From: Dehalococcoidia bacterium
Lineage (GTDB): Bacteria; Chloroflexota; Dehalococcoidia; SpSt-223
Length of the DNA stretch: 64,000 nucleotides
Direction: 5' to 3'
Assembly: GCA_026003895.1 (NCBI GenBank)
Contig: BPIC01000001.1
Coordinates: forward strand, 310,001-374,000
Below, piece by piece: positions 63,026 to 64,000 of this stretch. How positions within the stretch are numbered: position 1 is the first letter of the stretch; each line of letters opens with the position of its first letter. The notes under the pieces are model-generated. The model saw only the letters and a list, made by a program, of their open reading frames with translations, ran no database searches and had not been told where the DNA came from. Position numbers and translations under genes: made by a program.

Positions 63026-63080
63026 CGGAGGAATCGTAGCAGCCGTGCCGGCGAGGCGCTGCTCCCGAGCGACGAAATGC

Positions 63081-63131
63081 TTGACAGGTGAACGACCTGC
63101 GGCACTACAGTACCCGTATCGCCCATACAAT
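63081..63131 (+). promoter_or_regulatory. Promoter region of binding lipoprotein gene
   Basis: TTGACA (63081-63086) is followed by TACAGT (63106-63111, 19-bp spacing) and by TACAAT (63126-63131), the recurring -10 word of this genome. The latter lies 41 bp before ATG 63172. Confidence 0.5.
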
Positions 63132-63171
63132 CTTCGGCCCCGCTGGAGGGGGCCATCGTCAAGGGGGAGTG

Positions 63172-64000
63172 ATGGTCTCGCTCGTTGGACGCCTCGGCCT
63201 GGTGCTGGTGTTGGCGCTGGTTGCCTGCAGCCCGGCCGCGTCGCCGCAGCCTGGTGCGCCGGCACCCCAGGAAACTCGCGCCGAACGGCAGAACTTGCGT
63301 GTTGCGGTGAAGGGTATTTTCGGCAACCCAACGCCGCAATCGTCCGCGACACTGCACTTCGTCTACTACCCGCTGTACGACAATCTGACCAAGCTGACCG
63401 AAGGGTATCGGGTGGTGCCGTGGGTGGCCGAACGGTGGGAGCTTCAAGGCAACGCTGCCGCTTGGCGTTTCTTCCTGCGCAAGGATATGACGTGGCCGGA
63501 CGGCTCAAAGCTGACGGCGGAGGATGTTGCGTTCACGGTCGATACGATTATGAAGAGCCGCTGGCCGCAACTGCCCTACCTTGAAAACGTCTCGGGTGCG
63601 CAAGTCGTCGACGAGTTCACCGTGGACCTGCTGCTTCGCGCGCCCGATATGAGCATTCCGGCGGCCGGCAATTTCCTCTGGATTGTTCCGAAGCGCTACT
63701 TCGAGAGCGTCGGCTTCGATGGATACGTCCAAAAGCCGGTTGGGAGCGGTCCGTACGAGCTCGTGTCATTCCGGAACGCCGACAGCGTCCAGTTCCGCAA
63801 GCGGAGCCAGCCGCACGCCTTCCGTAAGGCGATCGCCGAGGAAGTAGTCTTTACCGTGATCAGCGAAAACTCGCAGATCATCAACGGGCTGCGTACCGGT
63901 GAGATCGACCTCGCGCTCGATGTCAACTTCACCGGCGAGCAAGCCAACACGTTGAAGCAAGCCGGGATGGACCTTCACGTTGGCCTGAACACCCTGCAGT
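63172..64000 (+). CDS. ABC-type peptide-family (SBP_bac_5) substrate-binding lipoprotein, 3' end outside window
   Basis: 276 codons are visible. The lipobox LVLALVACS places the lipid on Cys18, followed by a Pro/Ala spacer. SBP_bac_5 features are present: LTEGYRVVPWVAERWELQGNAAAWRFFLRKDMTWPDGSKL, AEDVAFTVDTIMKSRW and KPVGSGPYELVSF. The start is ATG 63172 with GGGGGAG upstream. It may be the first gene of a complete transporter operon continuing past 64000. Confidence 0.9.
   Translation, partial: MVSLVGRLGLVLVLALVACSPAASPQPGAPAPQETRAERQNLRVAVKGIFGNPTPQSSATLHFVYYPLYDNLTKLTEGYRVVPWVAERWELQGNAAAWRFFLRKDMTWPDGSKLTAEDVAFTVDTIMKSRWPQLPYLENVSGAQVVDEFTVDLLLRAPDMSIPAAGNFLWIVPKRYFESVGFDGYVQKPVGSGPYELVSFRNADSVQFRKRSQPHAFRKAIAEEVVFTVISENSQIINGLRTGEIDLALDVNFTGEQANTLKQAGMDLHVGLNTLQ

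Overview
The window is 64 kb of high-G+C bacterial chromosome with about 51 protein genes, several decayed genes and no rRNA, tRNA, CRISPR array or recognisable transposase. The best guess for the host is a member of the Chloroflexota (Thermomicrobia- or Dehalococcoidia-like). This rests on Thr/Pro-rich TPVPPTATP-type linkers, many solute-binding lipoproteins, short single-gene or two-gene transcription units, and a mixture of leaderless starts with strong Shine-Dalgarno (SD) starts, including TTG and GTG. It is an inference; no rRNA gene is present to test it.

Layout. 0-2.2 kb: end of a GlgE-pathway operon (glgE, then the start of a maltokinase gene). 2.8-6 kb: ileS. 6.1-12.5 kb: small-molecule and RNA enzymes (ABM-domain protein, MetE-like protein, a membrane/phosphodiesterase fusion, an EEP-family hydrolase, a Dabb protein, a DEAD-box helicase). 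12.5-16.4 kb: a Tat-type lipoprotein metallohydrolase and a 7TM-PAS-GGDEF diguanylate cyclase, flanked by two likely gene remnants. 16.4-20.4 kb: a large SNF2-type helicase interrupted by one in-frame amber codon. 20.5-29.6 kb: cupin, flavin-nucleotide-binding protein, beta-propeller glycosidase-like protein, rhodanese, DUF1835 protein, an ECF42-like sigma factor with its DGPF partner, and a BNR-propeller/MoaD/VOC operon. 29.8-33.6 kb: tandem SRPBCC protein, decayed SRPBCC gene, ArsR regulator, DHA2 efflux pump, small winged-helix protein. 33.7-36.9 kb: a Phd/PIN toxin-antitoxin cassette sitting between two copies of the 5' end of an OPT transporter gene. 37-46.7 kb: branched-chain-type binding protein, a four-module secreted protein, acyl-ACP desaturase, a DnaA-domain-I fusion protein with an operator array, secreted esterase, VOC protein, acyl-CoA dehydrogenase. 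46.7-52.8 kb: DUF4328 membrane protein, UV endonuclease UvsE, DNA methyltransferase, ParA-like ATPase, SAM methyltransferase. 53-64 kb: sugar-type MFS carrier, FGGY kinase, peptide-type binding lipoproteins, ABC-2 exporter, an ECF-type S component and secreted proteins.

How the parts work together. glgE plus mak implies alpha-glucan synthesis from trehalose through maltose-1-phosphate. The ArsR/SRPBCC block looks like a self-regulated operon that has lost its first structural gene. The ABC-2 pair is a complete efflux pump, whereas the three solute-binding proteins have no permease genes beside them. The most unusual structures are the toxin-antitoxin insertion that leaves a duplicated, still functional 5' end of the OPT gene; the DnaA-domain-I/winged-helix fusion under an inverted-repeat array; the amber-split helicase; and the recurring GCTAnnnT -10 element placed 5-7 nt before start codons, which suggests widespread leaderless transcription.
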